Assembly (NCBI GenBank): GCA_023055505.1
Contig: JALIRH010000077.1
Location: 248,001-312,000, forward strand
DNA from: Callipepla californica brunnescens
Lineage: Eukaryota; Chordata; Aves; Galliformes; Odontophoridae
Reading direction: 5' to 3'
Length of the DNA stretch: 64,000 nt
Positions 45,712-56,439 of the stretch are shown piece by piece (within the stretch, counting starts at the first letter, position 1; each line of letters begins with the position of its first letter). Below the pieces are notes generated by a model. That model was not told the DNA's origin and ran no database searches. It saw nothing but the letters and a program-made list of their open reading frames with translations. Both the position numbers and the translations under genes were made by a program.

Positions 45712-46768
45712 CCCACAAACTCCAAGTGGGACCTTCCTTTCCAGCAGCACTGTAGAGGATGTTCTTTACATCCTGTCCCGTCCTCACTGGCCCCAGGGCC
45801 ACGGCACGGGCTATCTCCCGCTTAATTTGCTCAAAAGCCTGCTGCTGCTCAGGGCCCCATACAAAATCATTCTTCTTTCGCGTTACCCGAAAGAGAGGGC
45901 TCACAATGAGACTGTAGTTTGGAACATGCATTCTCCAAAAGCCCACTACGCCCAGAAAAGCTTGGGTCTCTGTCTTACTGGTGGGTGGAGACATAGCAAT
46001 AATTTTGTCAATCACATCTGTTGGGATGTGACGACGTCCATCTTGCCACTTTATTCCTAGGAACTGAATTTCCTGTGCAGGCCCTTTTACTTTGCTTCGT
46101 TTAATAGCGAAGCTAGCTCGCAGGAGGATCTGAATTATTCTCTCTCCTTTCTCGAAAACTTCCCCTGCTGTATTGCCCCACACAATGATGTCATCAATGT
46201 ACTGTAAGTGCTCAGGAGCACCGCCCTGTTCCAATGCAGTTTGGATCAACCCATGGCAAATGGTTGGGCTGTGCTTCCACCCCTGGGGCAAATGGTTCCA
46301 GGTGTACTGAACTCCCCTCCAGGTGAAAGCAAACTGCATCCTGCATTCTGTGGCCAAAGGAATTGAAAAGAAGGCATTGGCAATGTCAGTGGTGGCATAC
46401 CGCTTGGCTGCTTTTGACTCCAGTTCGTACTGGAGTTGAAGCATGCCCAGCACAGCAGCACTCAGTGGGGGTGTGACTTCATTGAGGCCACGGTAATCTA
46501 CCGTCAGCCTCCATTCTCCACTGGCTTTACGCACTGGCCATATGGGGCTGTTAAAAGGTGAGTGAGTCATGGTCAACTCTTGTGAACCCCAAGTCACCCC
46601 AGAAGTATAGATTAATTCTGTCCCTTGGTGACTGGAGAGCATTAGAGTGCATTGTGCACCAGTGTCCATCAGTGCCTTATAATTTTGTGGTTCTGATGTG
46701 CCAGGCCAAAGAAACCACACAGTCCAATACACTCTATTATCCCTTTCCCCGCTCTGGCTGGGGGGCAC
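45662..46768 (-). pseudogene. ERV pol fragment: protease motif joined to reverse transcriptase
   Basis: An open frame of 368 codons with no ATG at its start (GTG). Residues 32-43 carry the retroviral aspartic-protease signature with DTG at 35-37. RT begins around residue 70, so most of the protease and the N-terminal RT linker are missing, yet the frame is kept. RT motifs follow in order: TVDYRGLN (about 89-96), first catalytic Asp in TTDIANAFFSIPL (126-138), LPQG (160-163), and the YIDD catalytic box (190-193). The connection region continues to about residue 343. The last 16-17 residues are translated from the antisense-read LTR stub. No RNase H or integrase follows. It is a truncated, replication-defective relic; an intact frame over 1.1 kb suggests moderate age. 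Confidence 0.85.
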
Positions 46769-46774
46769 GGGCTA

Positions 46775-47110
46775 TTGTAGCTGGTAGGTACCTCGCTCAG
46801 TTCTGAAGGAGTACCGTTCAGACAGGATGACATCTCGCTCAGACAGGAGGGTGTCTCTTTCAGGTTGGAGGGCATCTTGCACAAACTGGAGACCATCTTG
46901 TTGAGACTGAGGGTTGTTGAGTTCGGACTGGAGGGCATCTCTTTCAGGCTGGAGGGCGTCTTTCTTGAACTGAAAAGCGACTTGCTTGGTCTGGAGGGTG
47001 TCTTGATCAGACTGGAGGCTGTCTAAAGTGGTCAGGAGAGTCTGACTGTCAGCTAAAAGACTCTCTTTCTGGATCTGGACACTATCCCTCTCGGCTCGGA
47101 GACTCTCGCT
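46775..47110 (-). pseudogene. Heptad-repeat (coiled-coil) tract of the ERV 5' gene, out of frame
   Basis: A run of about 13-15 imperfect 21-base units (+ strand 'ctggagggcatctc' type). On the minus strand one frame gives a heptad pattern with Leu-Gln and charged residues such as DALQPERDALQSE, typical of a parallel coiled coil. It begins next to the stop of the 221-codon ORF but in another frame, so a small indel near 47100 separates the two. The heptad frame ends at a stop at 46772-46774. The tract is tandemly repetitive and probably expands and contracts by slippage. Confidence 0.75.
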
Positions 47111-47747
47111 CTATTTCAGAAACTCTATGCCTCTCTGGGATAGTATTGAATAAGGCCCGGTAAGCATAAGCCAGACCCCAAATAATTTGGGCCTCCTCAG
47201 ATCTGTCTGAGCCGTAACATCCCTGTCTCAAATATCTGCTTAGGTTCTCAGGATCTTGCAGGTGTTCAGGAGAAAAGTCCCATGACACCGGTGATGACCA
47301 CTTCTCTAAAGTCTCTCCTAAGTCCCTCCAAACTCCCTGCCAGTCACTGTTCTCTGGCTCTGGGGAAGTCTTTCTCAAAATATTATAAATATAGATACCG
47401 ATAAAGAGTACATTCAGAGAGACTGACACCACAATCATTACGAGCATTGGATGAGCATTCAGAAAACGCCTAATGAATTCAAAGGAGAGACCAGGAGCCG
47501 GTTTAAAAATCATGAGTTCCGTAGAATTAACAACTCCACCTGGGGTTGCTCCCCCCGGAACTGAATGCCACATCATATACAAAAGCCAGGTAGGTATTTC
47601 CATCATTGTTTTTAGTTTATCATATAGAGACCAAGCTCCATAGATCAGAATGGCAAACTTAATTATGTCCCAGTATATTCTGAGCATTACAAGGGAACAA
47701 ACCATGAAATGCAGCCCCTTTAAGAGCAGTTTAAAAAGCGAGAGCAT
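47082..47747 (-). pseudogene. ERV 5' ORF, 221 codons, membrane-segment protein
   Basis: The frame opens with an ATG 202 bases downstream of the primer-binding site on the coding strand. Residues 1-40 are strongly hydrophobic with scattered basic residues, another hydrophobic stretch lies at 52-60, and a clear transmembrane-like segment lies at 100-124. The C-terminal third is acidic and soluble-looking (residues 127-206, with YLRQGCYGS and IIWGLAYAYRALF). I see none of the usual gag marks (no major homology region, no CCHC zinc knuckle). It ends at a TAG that a single shift would avoid, and the heptad tract follows. By position it corresponds to the single ORF of ENS/ERNI-type elements, which is inference. 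It could retain a product as a truncated protein, but no expression evidence is available. Confidence 0.6.
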
Positions 47748-47948
47748 TTTTTTTTTCTTTTTTTCTAACTAAAACAAGCTAGCAGTACCCAAAAAAAAAG
47801 TTTACAGATATCCCAGAACAACTGGCAGTACGCCCAGACTTCAAGGTCGTGTTATGCCGTACAGCACCTGCAGTACAGATAAGCTTGCTAGCAAAGGACA
47901 GAGATTCACTCTAAGAGTATGTCTCTGCCCGGCTAAGGCAGCTCGTCC

Positions 47949-47966
47949 GCCCCACGTTGGGCGCCA
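47949..47966 (-). other. Primer-binding site, tRNA-Lys(1,2) type
   Basis: On the minus strand TGGCGCCCAACGTGGGGC lies 4 bases (TTTT) downstream of the LTR end. It is the complement of the 3' end of the tRNA-Lys(1,2) class, as known from several retroviruses. It fixes the orientation of this LTR family. Confidence 0.88.
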
Positions 47967-47970
47967 AAAA

Positions 47971-48544
47971 TGTCAATGGTTTACCGGGCTGGATCGGCCT
48001 GGTTCCGTGGCAACTGGTGCGGGGGACCCACGGACCCACACCCCAGGAAAGGGCAAGGAAAAAGGGAAAAGGGAAAAGGGAGATGGGCCTAGAAACAAAA
48101 CAGCGGCAACGATCTGAGGAGGAAAGCTAATTTACTAAATATGATATCAGAAAGCAAAATAACAGAATATAATACAATATAATTGGAATTGAGGCTAATG
48201 AATCAAATAAAATGAGCAAGAGAGAGTGTCCGATAAACCGAAGGCCTTACGCTAACGCTGAAGGCGATACGGCAGCGAGCACCCACTGCTGAGACGATCC
48301 CGAAGGAAAGAGCCTGTCCCGTGACCGCTGAGGGTTTTTATCTGTTCCCTCTGAGCGGAAAACACGTAAAAATACAAAGCATCACAAAGTCCTCTGGGGA
48401 ATGTAGTGCTTCTTCTCTTCTGAGACAGGTATACCTGGAATTATCAATGATCTATGGAGCTGGAGTATTAGCTCTTTAACTCTTAATTCAATACATGATG
48501 TTATGATGTGGAATACCAGTACCAAAAATCATAAAACCATGACA
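47971..48544 (-). repeat. 5' LTR of the provirus (complete, 574 bp)
   Basis: On the coding (minus) strand it begins TGTCATGGTTTTATG and ends CCATTGACA, so the ends form an imperfect inverted repeat. A TATA-like GATAAAAA sits at 48335-48342 (+ coordinates). A short GGGAAAA heptamer array (about 3 units) lies at 48056-48079. The right flank is CTACC, matching the left flank of the provirus. It shares nearly full-length similarity with the solo LTR at 58061-58636. Confidence 0.92.
48335..48342 (-). promoter_or_regulatory. TATA-like box in LTR
   Basis: GATAAAAA on the minus strand at a plausible U3/R position; the same motif is conserved in the related solo LTR near 58434-58441. Predicted from sequence only. 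Confidence 0.4.
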
Positions 48545-48646
48545 CTACCTGAGCAAACTATTGTAGGGTATCTGCTTTAGCAGGGGAGCTGGACTTGATG
48601 ATATTTTGAGGTCCCTTCCAACCCCTGCAATTCTGTGATTCTGTAA
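48545..48646 (+). mobile_element. CR1 LINE 3' end, distal part of the split copy
   Basis: Begins with the CTACC duplication and continues 'tgagcaaactattgtagggtatctgctttagcaggggagctggacttgatga', ending in the tail 'gcaattctgtgattctgtaa'. It completes the CR1 that stops at 45651. Confidence 0.9.
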
Positions 48647-48934
48647 TCTGTAATCCAGAGTCCAAGCAAGGGCAGCTCTGTTTGTCTGGTGTCCCATGGG
48701 TCCCTAGGAACAGAAACTGGGTGCACATAGCATCCACAATATGGGCTGTGGTGAGAAGAGGCAAGCCTTGTGGGAGAGCATCACGCTCCAGGCTGAATTA
48801 GCCTTGGGCTAGCTCTCAGACAAGAAGCTGGGGAGCTTCAGCAGCCCAAGACTGTAGCCTCTTCTAAAGACCTCCAGTCCTCCACTGTGGCCAGGAACAT
48901 CCTCGTCCCAGTCACTTCATCCAGGCTGCCTCTG
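48647..48934. other. Spacer between two CR1 copies
   Basis: About 290 bp of sequence with no recognised feature. Confidence 0.5.
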
Positions 48935-51200
48935 CCTGATTGCGAGTTGATGGAGTTGCTCTTTATGTGAGAGAGCAGTTAGAATGTATTGACCTCCACC
49001 TGGGGGAGAGTGATGTAGCAGTGGAGAGCTTGTGGGTAAGAATCAAGGGGCAGGCTGGTAAGGGTGACACTGTTGTGGTTGTGTACTGCAGGCCCCCTGA
49101 TCAGGAGGAGGAGATTGATGAGGCCTTCCATAAGCAATTAGAAGTAGCGTCACATTCCCAGGTGCTGATGCTTATGGGGGATTTCAGTTATCCAGATATT
49201 TGCTGGATGGGCAACTTGGCCAAGCATGCACGGTCCAGATGGTTCTTGCAATGTGTTGAAGACAACTTTCTGATGCAGGTGGTGGAGGAACCGACACGGG
49301 GAGGGGTGTTACTGGACCTTATTCTCACTAACAAGGAAGGACTTGATAAGAAAGTAAAGGTTGGGGGCAGCTTGGGTTGTAGTGATCACGAGATGGTGGA
49401 GTTCAAGGTCCTGAGTGGAAGGAGAAAAGCAAAAAGTAGGATTGCCACCCTGGACTTCAGGAGAGACAACGTTGATCTCTTCCAGGACCTACTTGGGGCT
49501 ATCCTGTGGGCTAGGGTGTTAGAAGGTAAGGGAGCCTGTGAGAGCTGGTCAGCATTTAAACAGCTCTTCTTCCAAGCTCAGGATCAGTGCCTCCCTGTGA
49601 GCAAGAAATCAGGAAGGGGTGGCAGGAAACGTGCGTGGATGAGCAAGGAGCTCATGTGCAAACTCAAAGGGAAGATGAAGGTCCTTGAAATGTAGAAAAA
49701 AGGGTCTGACCATGAGGGAGGAATATAGGAGTGTTATCAGGACAAGGAAGGATTGTCATTCTTGGAGAATGGGGGAGGTGTCTGAAGACTGGAGGATAGC
49801 CAATGTCGCTCCAATCTTCAAAAAGGGCAAGAAGGAAGATCCAGGTAATTATAGGCCAGTCAGCCTCACCTCTGTCCCTGGAAAGGTGATGGAACAGCTT
49901 GTGCTGGATGCCATCTCCAGACAATTGGAAGAAAAGGAGGTTATCAGGAGTAGTCAGCATGGGTTCACCAAGGGGAGGTCATGGTTGACCAACCTGGTGG
50001 CCTTCTATGATGTCGTCACTGGCTGGGTGGATGGGGGGAGGGCGGTGGATGTAGTCTACCTTGATTTCAAGCAAGGCATTTGATACCATCTCCCGTGACA
50101 TCCTTATATCAAAGCTAAGGAAGAGTGGGATAGATGAGTGGACAGTGGAGTGGGTTGAGAACTGGCTGACTGGCAGAGTGCAGAGGGTTGTTGTTGGCGG
50201 TGCAGAGTCCGGTTGGAGGCCTGTGACCAGCAGTGTCCCCCAGGGGTCCGTGCTGGGTCCAGTCTTGTTCAACATCTTTATCTATGACCTTGATGAGGGG
50301 ACAGTGGCCACCCTCAGCAAGTTTGCTGATGGTACGAAGTTGGGAGGATTGGCTGACGCGCCTGAAGGCTGTGCTGCCATTCAGCAAGACCTGGACAGGC
50401 TGGAGAGCTGGTCAGTCAGAAACCGGGTGAAATTTAACATAAGCAAGTGTGGAGTCTTGCACCTAGGGAGAAATAATTGCATGCACCAGAACAGGCTGGG
50501 GGATGACCTGCTGGAGAGGAGCTCTGCAGAGAGGGACCTGGGTGTCCTGGTGGACGACAGGTTGACCATGAGCCAGCAGTGTGCTCTTGTGGCTAAGAGG
50601 GCCAGTGGCATTCTGGGATGCATTAAAAAGAGCGTGGCCAGCAGGTCAAGGGAGGTGATCCTCCCTCTCTACTCTGCCCTGGTAAGGCCTCATCTGGAGT
50701 ATTGTGTCCAGTTCAGGGCTCCCCAGTATAAAAAAGACAGGGATCTCTTGGAAAGAGTCCAGCGCAGGGCCACAAAGATGGTGAAGGGCCTGGAGGATCT
50801 CCCCTATGAAGAAAGGCGGAGTGAACTGGGTCTCTTTAGCCTTGAGAAAAGAAGACTGATAGGGGACCTGATCCAGGTTTATAAATATCTGAGGTGTGGG
50901 GGTCAAAGCGTTGAGGCCAGACTCTTTTCAGCAGTGTGTGGAGACAGGACAAGGGGGAACGGACAGAAACTGCAGCACAGGAGGTTCTGCATGAATATGT
51001 GCAAGAACTTCTTTATGGTGAGGGTGATGGAGCACTGGCACAGGCTGCCCAGGGGGTTATGGCATCTCCTCTGGAGATATTCGAGATCCACCTGGACGCC
51101 TACCTGTGTGACCTGATGTAGGGAACTGCTTTGGCAGGGGGATTAGACTCAATGATCTCTAGAGGTCCTTTCCAACCCCTATGATTCTGTGATTCTGTGA
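48935..51200 (+). mobile_element. CR1 LINE, about 2.3 kb, best-preserved copy
   Basis: Sense CR1. ORF2 begins inside the endonuclease: the open frame 48940-49695 has GDFSYPDICW (catalytic region) and CSDHEMVEF (the SDH motif near the domain end). After a frame change at about 49690 comes the linker, shortened by an internal deletion near 49740-49760, then RT fingers/palm ('[24 protein letters not shown]'). A second shift near 50070 lies within the DFSKAFDT motif. The long frame 50061-51116 has [14 protein letters not shown] and the catalytic box, here FADG instead of FADD, then the C-terminal domain. The tail ends at 51200 with the ATTCTGTG repeats. It is 5'-truncated and inactive. Confidence 0.93.
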
Positions 51201-51466
51201 TTGCAAGACAAAGATCTTACAACCCTGCCTGCACAGAGCACATGGGGGCTGTTAGCTGGAATAACTCTCAGTACCATAAAATAAAATGTGCGTTGCTCTT
51301 GGAAGACATAAAGATGCAGTGTTGGATGCAGTTTATAGGAATTTAGCTCATTGCTAACAAGAGCTAGGAAGAGAAGATGGGTGCCCAGCTCCTCAGTTCA
51401 CAAACTGGATCCCTTTAATGAGGCCATATTGTGCAAGTGTGTAAAAATATATTGAGGTTGATTTAG

Positions 51467-51504
51467 GTTTTGTTTGTTTGTTTTGTGTGTTTGTTTGTTT
51501 GTTG
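51467..51504. repeat. (GTTT)n microsatellite
   Basis: TTTG/GTTT units interrupted by one GTGTG. Confidence 0.88.
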
Positions 51505-54500
51505 CTTTTTTAGTTTTTAAAAGGCAGCTGCAGATGGGAGGCACTTCCCAGCTGAAAACACACTGATGGGCTTCCATAGCACTGTGACACCTCCCTGCAG
51601 CCAAAGCCAGCAGAGCAAGACCTGCTTTCCAGGTTTGAGGATGCTCTGCTTGGCTGCCCAGCGCTGCAAAACGCAGTGTGACCAGGAGGTTGGCGGGGGG
51701 CCGGGAGCAGAGAAGGCTCTTCCCCAGCTGCTGGGCGCTGAGCTGCTGTGGCGAGATTCCTGCAGAGCCATAGCTGGCTTTGCCTTAATCCAGGCTCCAG
51801 CTCGGATGTTCTGTTCATAAGCCGCTTTGTGCGGCAGAGCTGAAACCCTGAAATCTGGAGCTGCCTGCTGCCACTCTGCTCATCTTACCACGTGGCCTTG
51901 ATGTGAGCCTTGCCCAGATCTTGCTGTACTCTTGACATTTGACTTGCGCCTTTGGTGATGACATCACTGAGCATCGCTATATTCGGGTACCTTGGGCATG
52001 ATGGCAGCAGGGAAGAGCCTAGTGCACCAAGCATTTCCTGGCTTCCCCCTCCTCTTGGATGGCTCCAAGTGTGGGGACAGGGCTCAGCGTGCACAGCTGT
52101 AGGAGCAGAGCCCGCTCCTCACTGGTCACGAGGGCGCTGTGGTGAACCACAGTGCAGCATGAAGTTATCTTTTGGGTACAGGGTTCCTCCCGAACCCAAC
52201 GGCTCCTCCTCCCTCACCTGTGCTGGTGCGGAAACGTCCTTCCTTTCTCAGAGCTATCACCCTGCAGATCTCTGTGCCAGCGTATTGTGCACATCATGAT
52301 CTTTACAACGGAGCACGCCCTGCCGCTGCACTGATCTCTCATTTCCCTGGTGTGTTCTGAGTTGTGCAAGTGATACTTACAGCATGTGCACAGAGCCCTG
52401 TGCAGATTTGGCCATTCTCTGCCTTTTTCATCCCAGACAGGGTGAAAAAGAAATGCTGGCAAGTGATGCTCAGTGGATTCTGGGATACATACCCCATATA
52501 TATATAGCAGCAGGACAAAGAAGGAGGAGGTGAACTCAAACCACTTTCTTCACCACCTTGGCCATGTGGAGAAGATCCCAAGCTCAGCACCCCAAGTTCT
52601 ATCCACTGGCTGAATGATGAACATGCATGTGGCTATTTCCTGTGGTGGGAGAAGGAATGCAATACATGTCTTATATTCCATCCCTTTGCTCAAAACTACC
52701 TAAAAATATGCTTTTGAAGTTTTCTCATGGGACTTCTCTCCCTGCTTGCCTGCAAATGGTACTTTTTAATTTGGTCAGTAAGAAAACGATCCATTCCTGC
52801 ATGGAACATTTTTCAAAATTTTTTTTTAGAAAATGAATAATCTCTTCCTTTTTTTTTTTTTTTTTTTTTTTCCTGGAGGTCATAACAGTGGTTGAAAATC
52901 CCAAGCCATATCCATTAACACAAAGTGAGTAGAAGTCTTTTGGTGACGGGGTGGTGCTCCTCCTGGCCTTGGCACCATGGGTGACTGTTGGAAGAGTACA
53001 ATACACAGCTCATGTCCTGATGAGAAAAACTGAGATGAGGCACCATGCCATGCCCAGATTTTCTGCTTCCATCTGCGTGCGCAGATGAGCAAAACATACA
53101 TCCCAAACCCATGGGTGTTGAAGAAATCCCTGCCAGGAGGAGACCAGAGGGTTAATTCTGGCTTGCTTTCACTCACTTTTTCAATAATGAAATTAGCTGT
53201 TCCGGAGTCTCATGAAGCTCCGAGTAGTCTTATTGCACTGTGCTCTTGATGCAAATGCACTTATGGTGAACTTTGAGCGACACATCTGCTGTAAAGAAGA
53301 AACTCTTATTCCCAGTTGAGCATTGCTAGCACAAGAGCCAGGCTCCATCTCTGCCTGAGTATATTTTTGTTAGCTGCACTTAAGTCCAAAAAGCAGAGCA
53401 GGATAGTTGCAAACCTCACTGAAAAACACTGACAGCCTTATTTATGTTTGCTGGCTGAGTGAGAGCCAGGGATTAATTCTGTGAAAGGCAAATGTGTAGC
53501 TGATCTGCAGCCCACAGCTGGCAAAACTTCTTAAATCCACAGGGTAACTTCCAACCAGCCGTGGCTACAGGGAGTTTCCCTGGGTGCTTTCAGTCCTTAC
53601 TTACGGGTTGGCAAGGAGAAACAGCCTTGAGAGCTTCACTTTCAAGATGGATTTGTTCCCTGTGGGTTCAGCATTTCCTAGCTGCTTCCCCAAACCCTGC
53701 TGAGACAGGGTCCTCTCCCCACAGCTGAGCATACTGAAGGCTGGTTGTGGGGAGGTCATGATAAAACCAGATGGGAAGCCTGGAGACTGACCCACTAACT
53801 CACATGAATTCTTCGTGTCCTTGTCAAACAGGGACTGAAGGATGGAACTCTGTGGGAGTGGTGCCTGGCATTTTACAGGGCTGCTATGAGCATTGCAGAC
53901 AGGCAAGGGGCCTGTCACCATTAGTTGCTTTCATTGCAGAGGCTCATCTAGTCCTGCCTCAGTAGCAGTCATGTTGACAGATGGCTGTGCAGGCTGCTGA
54001 GATAAACCCAGAGCATTGTCACCTCTTTGGTGACTTCCAATGCTGCACTTCATCCCTTTCTTGGTGGTTTTAAAAAAGCAAAAGGCATTGACACTGGGGA
54101 AAGGCATAAAAAGGCATACAGATGCATTGCTCAGCCTAAGGGTTAGGTGGGCCACGTAGCTGCAGGGACTCAGGTAGGGATAGGTCTAGTGTAAAGCAGT
54201 AGGAGGGAGCTGTATTTGGGGGAGAAATTTCAACTCTAGTGGTATCTCTGTGCCCAAAGCCCCCTTATAAGCAAGAAAAGGTGGGAAAAGTGTGTAAGAA
54301 GGAGAAGTGTGTGGCAGAAGTTGAAGCTGATTTGTATGATGCCATCTCACTGGAGACACCATAGTTCCCAAATGGATGCATCATTTGTAAGTGAAGGCAG
54401 CACTGATAACATCTGTTAAGCCATTACTGATGTTGTACACACAGTGGCAAAGGCAGGAGTGCACTATGGAACCTTATCTGTAATAGCTAATGTAAGAGCT

Positions 54501-54545
54501 TTTGGCTTGAAGATAGATTCATCAGCTCCCTTTCTTCCAGGAAAA

Positions 54546-54575
54546 TGTCACCCCATCCAGCAACATGGGGTGACA
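54546..54575. repeat. Perfect 11-base inverted repeat with 8-base loop
   Basis: TGTCACCCCAT (54546-54556) and its exact reverse complement ATGGGGTGACA (54565-54575) flank CCAGCAAC. It could fold as a hairpin in either strand. No function is known. Confidence 0.85.
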
Positions 54576-56439
54576 CACACCTGCACATATCCCAGATGGA
54601 GGTAAGGGTGATCATCGGCAAGCAAGTGGAGCTCTGTGCGTACCATGCACACCATACAGAAGTCCATGCTGACAGCGCACGTAGAGATGGAGAGATGACT
54701 GCAAAGCAAAAACCCTTCCAACCTACAGCTACCACAGGCATCTTGGTCACCAGTGTGTGTAGAACTGAGCTTTTTCTTTTGGAAGGTGTGCGTTATCTTC
54801 AGCAGGGGGATGAAACACAGGAATCAAACAGCTGATGGTGCTGGGTAGCTGAGGACCTCACATGCTTTTCCTTGGGCACTGACAGAGGGACATGTTTTTT
54901 GTTTGAGATGGTTCATCTCACCTGTAGCAGGCCAGCTCATAGGGATAATACAAGACCCTCCAGTAAATTCAGTGGATCCAGAGTGGTTCTCTGAAAAGGC
55001 CCAGTAACGCCTTCACTCCCAAAAAAGCGCTCTCGTATATTTTTTGCTTTGGTTTTGGTCATGGTTGGGTGTTTATTTCAGTGAATCAGTACTGTGAAAG
55101 ACAGTGTTATTTGGCTGTTTTCTCCCTCCTGACTTGCAAGGCTTGTGTAGCCAGGAAACATTCAACCATTTTCTTCCTTTCTGCCTTTCTCTCACAGGGA
55201 CAGGTCTCCCAACCAGAGTGGGAAAGCCACATGAAATCAAATGTGATCTCAGCATCCCCTGTTGCTCTTTCAGGCCACAGCTGGAAGAAAGACATTCACC
55301 TTGTAAAATGCAAAGGAACATTTAAAACAAGAGTGAAACCAAGCTCAGCTGGACAATTCCTGAATCAACATCACTGAACTTCAGAGTTTGCCCTGATCTG
55401 ACCAGGAACTGACTGGAGATCTCCATTGGTCCCACCTAGATTAAACCTGTCAGTCCTGCAATGAAGGCATTGCTTGCCCTGAGCCGACTCCTTGCACAAC
55501 ATACTATGCAGAACCAGGAGAGCTTGACTAGCATAATCTCTTCCTGATATATCAGTGTGTCATGCCATGCTGCCTGTCCTTCTCAATCTTGTCTGCTATA
55601 AACTGCTAATATGGGTTATCTGATCAAGTCACAGGAAGACTATCACAACATACAGTTTTAGTTTTTCATAATATACACTATTGGGTAAAAAGCTTGATAA
55701 GGCAGCAGGTAAAGCATATTACCACACAGAGTAAGGCAGATCAGCATTTATAATTCTTTTTTTTTTTTTCCAAACTTCATTGATTTTATTCAACTTCATT
55801 CATTTTATTAATGAGCTTTTTTTCCTTCCTAGCCTTATGTCCTTCTCTGACCTGGTAGCCCAGTACTACTCTACCTGTGGGACACAGTGCTTAGCTTCAA
55901 ATCCAAAAACTGACGTGTGGATGAGTAGCCACATTGAAATTACAGCACTAATCCATAAGCATACATTAAGTCATAGTTTCATTATGTTTCTCACTCCAGA
56001 TCAGGAACTTTAACGTAAAACCAGGCCAATTTTCTTCATTTTTCTTCTTATCATTTATTCTTACAGATAGTTGTTGGTAGGGAAGTATTTTGTGGAGGAT
56101 ATAGAATGCCCCATCAAAACTTTCTTTCTCCCTACCAGCCTCATTATGAAACTCGTCAATTACTCTTCTTGTCTTTCAACACCCTTCATCCCATTAACAT
56201 CCATTAATTCTGGCATGGGAGGCATGTCCAACTGAGATCATCATTCAAAACTGGTTTGTGACCATGTACCTCTTATCCAACAGGCTAAATTATTGAATTC
56301 CAGGAAGAAAGCAGAAATAGAGGGTTTGCTTCTCTGTGCTAGAAGAAGCCAACACTTCAGTCCTTCAAAATCATGTGCCGTTATATTTCCCCAATTTTTT
56401 GCATGATTTGAAGCTATGATTCTTCTCAGAAAGGTTGCC

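Larger units (their letters stand above)
45652..48544 (-). mobile_element. Compact endogenous retrovirus (ENS/ERNI-like), inactive
   Basis: A 2.9 kb minus-strand provirus between CTACC duplications. Order on its coding strand: complete LTR (48544-47971), tRNA-Lys-type primer-binding site (47966-47949), leader, a membrane-segment ORF (47747-47082), a frameshifted heptad-repeat tract (about 47100-46775), a protease/RT pol fragment (46768-45710), and a 3' LTR reduced to about 60 bp. RNase H, integrase and env are absent. The layout, with a non-gag coiled-coil frame placed right after the 5' LTR, recalls the chicken ENS/ERNI family expressed in embryonic stem cells; I assign this by organisation, not alignment. 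Multiple breaks make it incapable of replication. Confidence 0.85.
51201..56439. other. Unique intergenic DNA downstream
   Basis: A 5.2 kb stretch with no recognised gene. It has a GTTT-rich microsatellite (51467-51504), a locally GC-rich segment (about 51520-52260), a long T run (52849-52871), and an 11-base perfect inverted repeat at 54546-54575. Several 60-115 codon frames on both strands appear to be chance readings of the GC-rich segment. Confidence 0.45.

Noticed and set aside
46780..47060. Regular 21-base repeats that could suggest a CRISPR-like array or satellite.
   Set aside because: Units are contiguous without spacers, code for heptads, and lie inside a vertebrate provirus.
51510..51820. 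Overlapping frames of 84-102 codons on both strands.
   Set aside because: The GC-rich segment gives open frames on both strands at once and no domain is recognisable.
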